Below are positions 23,360 to 31,798 of a DNA stretch of 64,000 nucleotides, one piece after another (positions within the stretch are counted from its first letter, which is position 1; each line of letters begins with the position of its first letter). The notes below the pieces were generated by a model. The model did not search any database, had not been told where the DNA came from, and saw only the letters and a program-made list of their open reading frames with translations. This DNA comes from Oxalobacteraceae bacterium UBA6018 (GTDB lineage: Bacteria > Pseudomonadota > Gammaproteobacteria > Burkholderiales > Burkholderiaceae_D). Location of the stretch: NCBI GenBank assembly GCA_002428015.1, contig DIZW01000056.1, positions 62,001 to 126,000 on the forward strand, read 5' to 3'. The position numbers were made by a program, and so were the translations under genes.

Positions 23360-25711
23360 ATGCGCTATTTCGCACTTCCGCTGTTGGCCGCACTGTGGGC
23401 AATCCCCGCAGCGGCCGTCACGCCCATCAGCCTTGACCAGGCCATGGCCAACCCCGACTGGATCGGCACCCCCGTGGAAAACGCGTGGTGGAGCTGGGAC
23501 GGCAAACAAGTCTACTTCCAGCAAAAGCGCGTCGGCTCGCAATTGCGCGACACCTACCAGGCCATTCCGGGCAAGGCGCGCCTGGTGCCCGACACCGAAC
23601 TGGCGCGCCTGGACAGCGACATGGTGGTGTACGACCGCACGCGCACCCACGCCATCGTACAGCGCAACGGCGACCTGTTCGAGCGCGACCTGAAAAGCGG
23701 CGCGCTGACCCAGATCACGCGCGGCAGCAGCGGCCTGGCCGCGCCGCAGTACTCGGCCGACGGGCGCGCGGTGCAGTTCCGGGTCGAGCACGAGTGGTTG
23801 AGCTGGAACCGCGCCGACCACCTGGTCGCGCCGGTGGCCGCGGTGCGCGCCACCAAGGACCCGGCCGCCGCCGCGGACGAGGATGCCATGCGCGACATGC
23901 AGCTGCGCCTGATTACCACGCTCAAGCGCCAGAAGGACGAGCGTGACGCGGCGCGCGTGCGCGACCTGGAGCAGCGCCGCGCCGACCCGACCCGCGCGCC
24001 GGCCCCGCTCTACCTCGGCGACAAGGTCGTCATCGCGGGCAGCGCCTTGTCGCCGAACGCGCGCTGGCTGCTGGTGGTGACGGCGCCGAAATCGACCGAC
24101 AAGGGACGCATCGGCAAAGTGTCGCGCTACGTGACGGAATCCGGTTACGAGGAATTCGAAGACCAGCGCCCACGCGTGGGCCGCAACGTGCCGCCCGCCC
24201 ATACGGTCAAGCTGATCGACCTGGCCACGCGCAGCGTGCGCGACCTGCCGTTCGACACCCTGCCCGGCATCGGCGACGATCCGCTGGCGGCGCTGCGGGC
24301 CGAACACAAGTTGCCGCCCTTGAAGGGCGAACGGGCCGTGCGCGTGGACGACGAAGGCGAGGCGGTCCGCTGGAGCGCCAACGGCGCCCAGGCCGCCATC
24401 ATGCTGCGCGCGGTCGACAACAAGGACCGCTGGATCGCCACCGTCGATCTGGCCGCCGCCAGGCTCAAGCCGGTCCAGCGCATGAGCGATCCGGCCTGGG
24501 TCAACGACAGCTACAACCAGTTCGGCTGGCTGCCGGACGACGCGACGCTGTGGTATCTGTCGGAGGCGAGCGGCTACTCCCACCTCTACACCCAGGCGCC
24601 GGGATCGCAGGCGCGCGCGCTCACGCAGGGCCGCTGGGAGGCGACCGACGTGCAGTGGAATGCCGACGGCAGCACCGCCTTCATGCTGTGCAATCCGCGC
24701 AACCCGGGCATCTACGAGGTGTGCTCGGTGTCCAGGGACGCCCGCCTGCGTGAGCTGACGGCGCTGCAAGGCGTGGAGAGCTTCACCCTGTCGCCCGATG
24801 AGCGCAAGCTGCTGGTGCATTACTCGTCGAGCTACCTGCCGCCCCAATTGGCGAGCGTGCCGGCCAATGGCGGCGCGGCCACCGTGCTGACCGATACGCG
24901 CAGCGCCGCGTTCAAGGCGCGCGCGTGGATCGCGCCGCAATTCGTCGCGGTGCCGTCGACCCACGGCGCGGCGCCGATCTGGGGCAAGCTGTACCGCCCG
25001 GCCACGCTGGAACCCGGGCGCGCCTATCCGATCGTGCTGTTCGTGCACGGCGCCGGCTACCTGCAAAACGTCACCCGGCGCTATCCGCCTTACTTCCGCG
25101 AGCAGATGTTCCATAACCTGCTGGTCGAACACGGCTATATCGTGCTGGACCTGGACTACCGCGCCTCGAAAGGCTACGGGCGCGACTGGCGCACCGCGAT
25201 CTACCGCCAGATGGGCCACCCTGAGCTGGACGACTACATCGACGGCGCCAACTGGCTCGCCGCCAATATGCAGGGCGACCTGAAAAACGCCGGCATCTAC
25301 GGCGGCAGCTACGGCGGCTTCATGACGCTGATGGCGATGATGCGCGCGCCGGAGGTGTTCAAGGCCGGCGCCGCGTTGCGCCCGGTGAGCGACTGGACCA
25401 CCTACAACCACGAGTACACGTCCAACATCCTCAACACCCCGGACGTGGACCCGCTGGCCTACCAAGTGTCGTCGCCGATCGAGTACGCCGAGGGCTTGCG
25501 CGGCCACCTGCTGATCGCGCATGGCATGGTGGACGATAACGTGTTCTTCCAGGATTCGGTACGCATCGAGCAGCGGCTGATCGAATTGAAGAAGGACCAT
25601 TGGGAGCTGGCCAGCTACCCGCTCGAGCGCCACGGCTTCGTGCAGCCGGAGAGCTGGTACGACGAGTACCGCCGCATCTTCCAGCTGTTCGAAGGCAGCC
25701 TGAAACCTTAG
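23360..25711 (+). CDS. Secreted S9-family (prolyl oligopeptidase / DPP4-like) peptidase
   Basis: A 783-aa serine peptidase. The N-terminus MRYFALPLLAALWAIPAAAV is a Sec signal peptide, so the enzyme acts in the periplasm or outside. A beta-propeller domain fills about residues 40-500. The alpha/beta-hydrolase domain follows, with nucleophile Ser650 in GGSYGG, Asp725 in MVDDN and His758 in ERHGF. The segment FVHGAGYLQNV is the oxyanion-side motif. Size and layout fit the DPP4/DPP8-like group that releases dipeptides. It is transcribed alone. Substrate preference cannot be read from the sequence. Confidence 0.93.
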   Translation: MRYFALPLLAALWAIPAAAVTPISLDQAMANPDWIGTPVENAWWSWDGKQVYFQQKRVGSQLRDTYQAIPGKARLVPDTELARLDSDMVVYDRTRTHAIVQRNGDLFERDLKSGALTQITRGSSGLAAPQYSADGRAVQFRVEHEWLSWNRADHLVAPVAAVRATKDPAAAADEDAMRDMQLRLITTLKRQKDERDAARVRDLEQRRADPTRAPAPLYLGDKVVIAGSALSPNARWLLVVTAPKSTDKGRIGKVSRYVTESGYEEFEDQRPRVGRNVPPAHTVKLIDLATRSVRDLPFDTLPGIGDDPLAALRAEHKLPPLKGERAVRVDDEGEAVRWSANGAQAAIMLRAVDNKDRWIATVDLAAARLKPVQRMSDPAWVNDSYNQFGWLPDDATLWYLSEASGYSHLYTQAPGSQARALTQGRWEATDVQWNADGSTAFMLCNPRNPGIYEVCSVSRDARLRELTALQGVESFTLSPDERKLLVHYSSSYLPPQLASVPANGGAATVLTDTRSAAFKARAWIAPQFVAVPSTHGAAPIWGKLYRPATLEPGRAYPIVLFVHGAGYLQNVTRRYPPYFREQMFHNLLVEHGYIVLDLDYRASKGYGRDWRTAIYRQMGHPELDDYIDGANWLAANMQGDLKNAGIYGGSYGGFMTLMAMMRAPEVFKAGAALRPVSDWTTYNHEYTSNILNTPDVDPLAYQVSSPIEYAEGLRGHLLIAHGMVDDNVFFQDSVRIEQRLIELKKDHWELASYPLERHGFVQPESWYDEYRRIFQLFEGSLKP

Positions 25712-25748
25712 ACGCGCAGGCGCCGGCCGGCGCGATATGCCGGCCCGC

Positions 25749-26126
25749 TCACGCGGGCGGCGGGGCCGACGCGCACGCCGCGTTGGGAGTGACTGCGACG
25801 GCGGCGCCGCCGTCGAGCGCGATGGTGAACGGCTGGTTGGCCAGGTCGTTGGTGGCCGCCCTGCCCACCACCCTGCCGCCGGCATCGGCGATAGTGATGG
25901 CGATCCGGTTCGGCAGCTTGGGGCTCTGGGGAACGCGCACGTCGACGCAGCCGCCGACGAGAGCGCCCTGGAAGCGGTCGCCGATGGCGCTCTCGACCGT
26001 CACCGCCAGCTGCCGCTGGCCGGCCGCACCAACGCCCTGCAAGCGCATGCTGGCCTTCCAGTCCGGCGAGCAAGCCGCCAGGCCGAGCATCGCCGGCAGC
26101 CACCATGCCACGTGTGGCGTCCTCAC
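25749..26126 (-). CDS. Small putative lipoprotein
   Basis: A 125-aa protein starting at GTG 26126, whose GTGA overlaps the stop codon of the M20 hydrolase gene. The hydrophobic N-terminus ends in the lipobox LAAC, followed by SPDWKAS, so export and lipid attachment are expected. The mature part is a small beta-rich domain with two Cys residues (GGCVDV and NAACA) that could form a disulfide. No family is recognised. Being translationally coupled to puuD and the M20 enzyme, it may belong to purine catabolism, but nothing in its sequence proves this. Confidence 0.65.
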   Translation of the reverse strand: MRTPHVAWWLPAMLGLAACSPDWKASMRLQGVGAAGQRQLAVTVESAIGDRFQGALVGGCVDVRVPQSPKLPNRIAITIADAGGRVVGRAATNDLANQPFTIALDGGAAVAVTPNAACASAPPPA

Positions 26127-27379
26127 CCGCCACGCTCCGGCGAAACGCTGGCGTCCAGCAGGTCGTACAGCGTCATGGCGACCACCTTGGTGGCCATGCG
26201 CAGGTCTTCCACCGCCAGCCTCTCGTCGGCCTTCTTGGCGTTCGATTCGGGCACGGTGCGCGGCCCGGCTCCGTACAGCACCGCCGGGATGCCGCGTTCC
26301 CCGTACAGCCGCGCGTCGGCGTACAACGGCGTGCCCACGGCTGGGATGTCCTCGCCGATCACGCGCCTGGCATTGCGCTGGAGCGCGGCCACCAGCGGCT
26401 GCCCGCCGGCCAGCGGGCGCAGCGCGTGCGACAGCAGCAGGCGCCGGATCTCCACTGTGATACCGTCCTGGCCTGCCACGGCGGCTTCGATCAGCGCGCG
26501 CAGCTGCGCTTCCACCGCCACCGGGTCTTCCTCGGGAATCATGCGGCGGTCCAGCTTCATCACCACCTTGCCCGGCACGACGTTGGTGTTGGTGCCACCC
26601 TCGATGCGACCCACCAGCATGGTCGGCGAATCGATTCCTGGCACCTGCGACTTGATGTGCTTCAGCGCCGGCAGCTGGCCGTAGATCGCGTTCAGGATGC
26701 GCGTGGCCGCCTGCAGCGCGTCGCGCCCGGTCTCGGGCATGGCGCCGTGGCCGGACTTGCCGTGCACGGTGATTTCCAGCTGCAGGCAGGCGTTGTGCGC
26801 GGTGACGATGGCGTAGCTGAAGCCGGCGGCGATCACCAGGTCGGGCCTGGTGAGCTGGCGTTCGAGCAGCCACGCCGGGCCCAGCAGGCCGCCGAATTCC
26901 TCGTCGTAGGTGAAGTGCAGTTCGACGCCGCCCTTGAGCTGGGCGCCGAGCGCCTCGAGCGCGCGCACGGCGAAAATGAAGGTGGCGAAATCGCCCTTCG
27001 AGACCGCCGCCGCGCGTCCGTAGAGATAACCGTCTTCGACCACGCCGCCGTAGGGTGGGTGGAGCCAGCCTTCGCCGGGCGGCACCACGTCGCCGTGGGC
27101 GTTGAGCGCCACCGTCGGGCCGGCGCCGCCGTAGGGCCGGCGCACAATCAGGTTGGTGATGCTGCGCATGCCATAGTCGGCCACGTCCGCCGCCGGCACC
27201 GGGTACTTCTCCGCCTGCCAGCCGAATTGGCCCAGCATGCCGGCCACGGCGTCGGCGTGCGGCGCGTTGTCGCCGGGCGGGTTGTCGGTCGGGATGCGGA
27301 CCACCTGCTGCAAGAATGCCACCTCTTCGTCGAAATGCGCGTCGATCCAGGCGGCCAGCCGGTCTTTGGCGTCGCTCAT
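26123..27379 (-). CDS. M20-family metallopeptidase/amidohydrolase
   Basis: A 418-aa enzyme of the ArgE/DapE/carboxypeptidase G2 group. Metal and catalytic residues are present: HGD (NAHGDVVPPG), the Asp in GRAAAVSKGD, EE in YDEEFGGLL and His in the lid-domain segment HGKSGHGAM. Most M20 hydrolases remove an acyl or carbamoyl group from an amino acid. It lies 9 bases downstream of puuD in the same operon, so a ureido or N-acyl compound from urate breakdown is a reasonable substrate guess. It is not the AllC-type allantoate enzyme, which is fused to UraD at 28740-30494. Exact reaction unknown. Confidence 0.82.
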   Translation of the reverse strand: MSDAKDRLAAWIDAHFDEEVAFLQQVVRIPTDNPPGDNAPHADAVAGMLGQFGWQAEKYPVPAADVADYGMRSITNLIVRRPYGGAGPTVALNAHGDVVPPGEGWLHPPYGGVVEDGYLYGRAAAVSKGDFATFIFAVRALEALGAQLKGGVELHFTYDEEFGGLLGPAWLLERQLTRPDLVIAAGFSYAIVTAHNACLQLEITVHGKSGHGAMPETGRDALQAATRILNAIYGQLPALKHIKSQVPGIDSPTMLVGRIEGGTNTNVVPGKVVMKLDRRMIPEEDPVAVEAQLRALIEAAVAGQDGITVEIRRLLLSHALRPLAGGQPLVAALQRNARRVIGEDIPAVGTPLYADARLYGERGIPAVLYGAGPRTVPESNAKKADERLAVEDLRMATKVVAMTLYDLLDASVSPERGG

Positions 27380-27388
27380 GATGCTCCT

Positions 27389-28597
27389 CTAGTGTGCGCC
27401 CGCTTCGAACCAGGCCCCGATCTGGGCGCGTTCGGCGTCGGTCATGTTGGTCAGGTTCGCGATCGGCATGGCCTTGAGCCGCACCGCCTGCTGGTACACC
27501 CGCGCCGCGTTCTGGTGGATGCGTTCGGGGGTGTTGAGCATCACGCCGGCCGGCGCGGCCGTGAAGCCCGGCTGGGTGGGATGGTCGGCGTGGCAGGCCA
27601 CGCAGCGCTGGCTCACGATCACGTTGACGGCGGCGAACTGCGCGGCCGGGTCGCCCGCCGCCGCGCCGCCGGACGGCGCCGGCGGCGCGATCGCCACCGC
27701 CACGGCCACCAGCAGCGCCACGCCTGCGGCCGGGTAGCGCCATTCGGTGCGGCCCTTGTGGCGCAGATTGAAGAAGTGGCGGATCAGGATCCCGGCGGCC
27801 ATGATCGCCGCCAGCACGGCCCACGCGTGTTCGTGGCGGTAGGTCATCGCGTAGTGGTTGCTGATCATGATGAACAGGACCGGCAAGGTGAAGTAGTTGT
27901 TATGCACGCTGCGCTGCTTGGCCTTGCTGCCGTGGACCGGGTCCGGCTTGCGCCCCGCCCGCATGGCCTCGACCATCTTCCGCTGGCCAGGAATGATCAG
28001 CATTAGCACGTTGGCCACCATCATGGTGCCGATCATCGCACCCACGTGGATGTAGGCCGCGCGCCCACTGAGGAAGTGGGTCAGCACCCAGGCGCTGGCG
28101 CTGAGCAGGCCGAAGACGACGGCGCCGAACGCCAGGTCGTGGCGCCCGAGCCGGGAGCGGCACAGCAGGTCGTAGACGGTCCAACCCAGCACCAGGCTGG
28201 CCAGCCCGATACCGACCGCCTGCCAGCTGGACAAATCCGCCACGGCGCGGTCGACCATCATCGCCTGGGCGTTGAAGTAGTAGACGATGGTGAGCAGCGC
28301 GAAGCCGGACAGCCAGGTGGAATACGCCTCCCACTTAAACCAGTGCAGCTCGGCGGGCAGTTCGGCCGGCGCCACCAGGTATTTTTGCGGGTTGTAGAAG
28401 CCGCCGCCATGCACCGCCCACAGTTCGCCCGACACGCCCTTGCGGGCCAGCTCGGAGCCGGGCGCCGGCGGGCGGATCGCGTTGTCGAGCCAGACGAAGT
28501 AGAACGACGCGCCGATCCAGGCGATGCCGGTGATGACGTGCAGCCAGCGCACCAGCAGGTTGGCCCATTCGAGGCCGTACGGGATCAGGTATGCCAT
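27389..28597 (-). CDS. puuD: Membrane-bound urate hydroxylase with cytochrome c domain
   Basis: A 402-aa integral membrane enzyme that oxidises urate to 5-hydroxyisourate and passes electrons to the respiratory chain. The N-terminal two thirds contain about eight membrane helices, with GIAWIGASFYFVWLDN and conserved Trp and His residues. A periplasmic class I cytochrome c domain follows, with one heme motif CVACH near residue 330. This domain order is specific to PuuD. Upstream, the UraD-AllC gene diverges from a shared 142-base region with a repeated motif. A 5-hydroxyisourate hydrolase gene is not in the window. Confidence 0.93.
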   Translation of the reverse strand: MAYLIPYGLEWANLLVRWLHVITGIAWIGASFYFVWLDNAIRPPAPGSELARKGVSGELWAVHGGGFYNPQKYLVAPAELPAELHWFKWEAYSTWLSGFALLTIVYYFNAQAMMVDRAVADLSSWQAVGIGLASLVLGWTVYDLLCRSRLGRHDLAFGAVVFGLLSASAWVLTHFLSGRAAYIHVGAMIGTMMVANVLMLIIPGQRKMVEAMRAGRKPDPVHGSKAKQRSVHNNYFTLPVLFIMISNHYAMTYRHEHAWAVLAAIMAAGILIRHFFNLRHKGRTEWRYPAAGVALLVAVAVAIAPPAPSGGAAAGDPAAQFAAVNVIVSQRCVACHADHPTQPGFTAAPAGVMLNTPERIHQNAARVYQQAVRLKAMPIANLTNMTDAERAQIGAWFEAGAH

Positions 28598-28675
28598 GGT
28601 TGTCCTTGATGCGAAAGGCGCGGCGAGTCGAGTCGACGCGGGATAGCTTTATTCTACTGCGGGGCCATGAAAAAC

Positions 28676-28698
28676 CACGTATATTCAGCACGTATATT
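28676..28698. repeat. Tandem CACGTATATT repeat in the puuD / uraD-allC promoter region
   Basis: CACGTATATT occurs at 28676-28685 and again at 28689-28698, a 13-bp period, in the only A/T-rich part of the divergent region. A -10-like TAGAAT lies on the minus strand at 28656-28651. The spacing and site suit a regulator that controls both purine-catabolism transcripts, but no regulator gene is adjacent. Confidence 0.45.
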
Positions 28699-28739
28699 TG
28701 GCGCGGGCGCGTGCTCCTTCGCCGACCATCGAGGCCACC

Positions 28740-30494
28740 ATGACCACCCTATCGGACCTGAACAGCGGCGATGCCGCAGCCTTCGTCGAGACCCTGCGCG
28801 GCATCTATGAGCATTCGCCCTGGATCGCCGAACGCGCCGCCGGCCGGCGCCCGTTCGCCAGCGCCGCCGCGCTCAAGCTGGCCTTGCAGGACGCCGTGGC
28901 CACGGCATCCACCGACGAGCAGCTCGGCCTGATCCGCGCCCACCCCGAACTGGCCGGCAAGGCCGCCCTGGCCGGCGCGCTGACGCGCGAATCGACCCAC
29001 GAGCAGGCCGGCGCCGGCCTGCACCTGTGCAGCGAAGCGGAATACGCGCAACTCCAGCAGCTCAACGCAGACTACAACGCCAGGTTCGGCTTCCCCTTCA
29101 TCCTCGCCGTGAAGGGGCCGGACGGCAAGGGGCTGACGCGCCAGGCCATCATCGAGACCTTCGCGCGGCGCCTGCGCCACCAGCGCGCCGACGAAATGGC
29201 CGAGTGCCTGCGCCAGATCCACCGCATCGCCGAACTGCGCCTGGACGCGCTGCTGGCCCTGCCCACCGACATCGGCGCGGCGGTCATGCAATGGGCCGCC
29301 ACCATCGGCGCCTGGAGCGAACAGGACGACGGCCTGACCTGCTCCTACATGACGGACGTGCACCGGCGCACCGCCGCGCAGCTCGCGCGCTGGATGGAGC
29401 AGGCCGGCATGCAGGTCCACATCGACACTGTCGGCAACGTGGTGGGCCGCTACCTGTCGCCCGACGCCGGCGCCAGGACGCTGGTCACCGGTTCGCACTA
29501 CGACACCGTGCGCGACGGCGGCCATTACGACGGCCGGCTCGGCATCCTGCTGCCGATTGCCGTGGTGCGCCATCTGCACGAGCGCGGCGAGCGCCTGCCC
29601 TACCACCTGGAAGTGGTCGGCTTCGCGGAGGAAGAAGGGGTGCGCTTCAAGAGCACCTTCCTGGGCAGCACCGCGCTGACCGGGCACTTCGACCTGGCCC
29701 AGCTCGACCAGCGCGACGCCGACGGCGTCAGCATGCGCGCCGCGCTGGCCGCGACGGGGCACGATCCGGCGGCCATTCCCGCGCTCGCGCGCCGGCCCGA
29801 GGACCTGCTCGGCTTCGTCGAGGTCCATATCGAACAGGGGCCGGTGCTGCTCGAGCGCGGCCTGCCGCTGGGCGTGGTGACGGCGATCGCCGGCAGCTCG
29901 CGGTACCTGGTGGCGCTGACCGGGCTGGCCAGCCACGCGGGCACCACGCCGATGGGCATGCGCCGCGACGCGGCGGCGGCGGCGGCCGAGATCGTGCTGA
30001 TGGTCGAGCGCCGCTGCGGCGCGGTTCCGGCGTTGGTGGGGACGGTGGGGCAGCTGCAGGTGCCGGGCGGCTCGGTCAACGTGATCCCGGGCGCGTGCAC
30101 CCTGTCGCTGGACATCCGCGCGGCCGACGACGCGGTGCGCCTGGCGGCGGTGGCGGACGTGCTGGCGGCCATCGACGATATCTGCGCGCGACGCCAGGTA
30201 GAGGCGCGGGTGGAGGCTACCGTGTCGGCCAGCGCGGCGCCATGCGCGCCGTGGATGATGGACCAGCTGGGCCAGGCCATCTTGCGCGCGGGGCTGCCGC
30301 GCTTCGACCTGGCCTCGGGCGCGGGGCATGACGCGATGGCGATGGCGCGCGTCACCGATGTGGCGATGCTGTTCGTCCGCTGCGGTAACGGCGGCATCAG
30401 CCATAACCGGCTCGAGACCATGACCGGCGACGACGCCCAGATCGCCGGCGAGGTGCTGCTGGACTTCCTGCGCCGCTTCGCGCCGGCGCGCTAG
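28740..30494 (+). CDS. Fused OHCU decarboxylase (UraD) and allantoate amidohydrolase (AllC)
   Basis: A 584-aa two-domain enzyme. Residues 1-170 are UraD: the signature HPELAGKAALAG and the downstream FGFPFILAVKG match enzymes that turn 2-oxo-4-hydroxy-4-carboxy-5-ureidoimidazoline into S-allantoin. Residues 175-584 are a Zn-dependent M20 amidohydrolase of the AllC group, with the metal ligands in TGSHYDTVRDGGHYDG, the EEEGVRF motif, HIEQGPVLE and SGAGHDAMA. It would hydrolyse allantoate to ureidoglycine, CO2 and ammonia. Allantoinase, needed between the two steps, is not part of the fusion. I chose the ATG at 28740; a TTG at 28698 is in frame but lies in the promoter repeat. Confidence 0.9.
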   Translation: MTTLSDLNSGDAAAFVETLRGIYEHSPWIAERAAGRRPFASAAALKLALQDAVATASTDEQLGLIRAHPELAGKAALAGALTRESTHEQAGAGLHLCSEAEYAQLQQLNADYNARFGFPFILAVKGPDGKGLTRQAIIETFARRLRHQRADEMAECLRQIHRIAELRLDALLALPTDIGAAVMQWAATIGAWSEQDDGLTCSYMTDVHRRTAAQLARWMEQAGMQVHIDTVGNVVGRYLSPDAGARTLVTGSHYDTVRDGGHYDGRLGILLPIAVVRHLHERGERLPYHLEVVGFAEEEGVRFKSTFLGSTALTGHFDLAQLDQRDADGVSMRAALAATGHDPAAIPALARRPEDLLGFVEVHIEQGPVLLERGLPLGVVTAIAGSSRYLVALTGLASHAGTTPMGMRRDAAAAAAEIVLMVERRCGAVPALVGTVGQLQVPGGSVNVIPGACTLSLDIRAADDAVRLAAVADVLAAIDDICARRQVEARVEATVSASAAPCAPWMMDQLGQAILRAGLPRFDLASGAGHDAMAMARVTDVAMLFVRCGNGGISHNRLETMTGDDAQIAGEVLLDFLRRFAPAR

Positions 30495-30516
30495 AAGTCT
30501 GCGCGCCGGAGCGCGC

Positions 30517-31677
30517 TTACGGCGTGAGCACGATCTTACGGCAGTCGTCCTCTTTTTTGTCGAACATCTTGTAGCCTTCGGCCGCCTGGGCCAGCGGCAG
30601 GCGGTGCGAGATGATCGCGTTGGGACGCAGCTTGCCGTCCTCGATCGCCTGTAGCAGCTCGGGCATGTATTTCTGCACGTGGGTCTGGCCGGTCTTGAAG
30701 CCGACGCCTTTCTCGAACACGTCGCCGAACAGGAAGCCGTGAATGAAGCCTGCATACACGCCCGGCACGCTGACCGTGCCGCCGCGCCGCACCGCCGCGA
30801 TGCACTGGCGCAGGGCCGCGCCGCTGCTGCCTTCGAGCTTCATGTTGGCCATCACGGTTTCGAGCGCGCTGCCCTTGGCCTCGAAGCCGACCGCGTCGAC
30901 CACGCCGTCCACGCCGCGGTGCTTGGTGTTATCGAGGATGAATTCGGCGGCGTCCACCTTGTCGAAGTTGACCGGGATGATGCCGTATTCCTCCTGCGCG
31001 AACGTGAGCCGGTAGGCGTGATGGTCGACCATAAAGATGGTCTCGATGCCCAGCATGCGCGCGCAGGCCGCGGCCATCTGGCCGACCGGGCCGGCGCCGA
31101 AGATGGCCAGGCTGCCGCCGCGCCCCACGCCGGTGTTGAGCACGGCCTGGTAGCCGGTCGGAAGGATATCGCTCAAGAACAGCACCTGCTCGTCGGCCAG
31201 CGGCAGCGGGATCTTGATCGGCCCCACGTTCGCCTTGGGCACGCGCACGTATTCGGCCTGCCCGCCCGGCACCCCGCCGTACAGGTGGCTGAAGCCGAAC
31301 AGCGCCGCGCCCGGGCGCAGGCTTTTTTTGTTCATGATCGAGCCGCGGTCCGGGTTGGTGGTCTCGCATGACGAGAACAGCTGCATGTCGCAGAAAAAGC
31401 AGCTGCCGCAGGCGATCACGAAGGGCACCACCACGCGGTCGCCCGTCTGCAGCTTGGTCACCTTGGGGCCGGCCTCGACCACCTCGCCCATGAATTCGTG
31501 ACCGAGGATGTCGCCGCTTTTCATGGCCGGGATTTTACCGCGGTACATATGCAGGTCCGAGCCGCAGATGGCGGTGGCCGTGACTTTCAAGATGATGTCG
31601 TCCGTTTCCTGCAGGATCGGATCGGGGACGGTATCGACCTTGACCTCGTGGCTGCCGTGATAGGTAAGTGCGCGCAT
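30517..31677 (-). CDS. Zinc-dependent alcohol dehydrogenase, formaldehyde-dehydrogenase-like
   Basis: A 386-aa medium-chain dehydrogenase. The catalytic zinc site is formed by CGSDLHMY and GHEFMGEV. The structural zinc cluster appears as CGSCFFCDMQLFSSC (C-x2-C-x2-C-x7-C). The Rossmann motif GAGPVGQMA precedes the NAD-binding acidic residue in FMVDHH. A 20-residue insertion around NKKSLRPGAALFGFSHLYGG is typical of the FdhA-like group. I start it at ATG 31677 (MRALTYHGSHEV). It is the last gene of the pyrimidine operon, 121 bases after the preceding one, so it may be only loosely linked to the pathway. A possible role is reduction or oxidation of a semialdehyde; this is a guess. Confidence 0.85.
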   Translation of the reverse strand: MRALTYHGSHEVKVDTVPDPILQETDDIILKVTATAICGSDLHMYRGKIPAMKSGDILGHEFMGEVVEAGPKVTKLQTGDRVVVPFVIACGSCFFCDMQLFSSCETTNPDRGSIMNKKSLRPGAALFGFSHLYGGVPGGQAEYVRVPKANVGPIKIPLPLADEQVLFLSDILPTGYQAVLNTGVGRGGSLAIFGAGPVGQMAAACARMLGIETIFMVDHHAYRLTFAQEEYGIIPVNFDKVDAAEFILDNTKHRGVDGVVDAVGFEAKGSALETVMANMKLEGSSGAALRQCIAAVRRGGTVSVPGVYAGFIHGFLFGDVFEKGVGFKTGQTHVQKYMPELLQAIEDGKLRPNAIISHRLPLAQAAEGYKMFDKKEDDCRKIVLTP

Positions 31678-31725
31678 GGACTGCTCTCCTCGTTGGTTTG
31701 ACAAACAAGGGCCCAGCCTAGCAAG

Positions 31726-31747
31726 CCGATTCCTACGGGAGAATCGG
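31726..31747. repeat. Inverted repeat between the dehydrogenase and beta-ureidopropionase genes
   Basis: CCGATTC (31726-31732) and GAATCGG (31741-31747) form a 7-bp hairpin with an 8-base loop. There is no T run, so it is not a clear terminator. It could be an operator for the dehydrogenase gene or a processing hairpin. Confidence 0.3.
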
Positions 31748-31798
31748 ATCACCACGCCCTGAACAGTAGGATGACGCCGACGTGGTTTCCTTCACGAA

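Noticed and set aside
23297..25885. 862-codon minus-strand frame opposite the S9 peptidase
   Set aside because: No domain, low-complexity Arg/Ala/Val/His content; the plus strand has signal peptide, propeller and catalytic triad.
26127..27824. Upstream extension of the lipoprotein frame to 691 codons
   Set aside because: The extension lies in the wrong frame through the M20 and puuD genes; only the last 126 codons from GTG 26126 look real.
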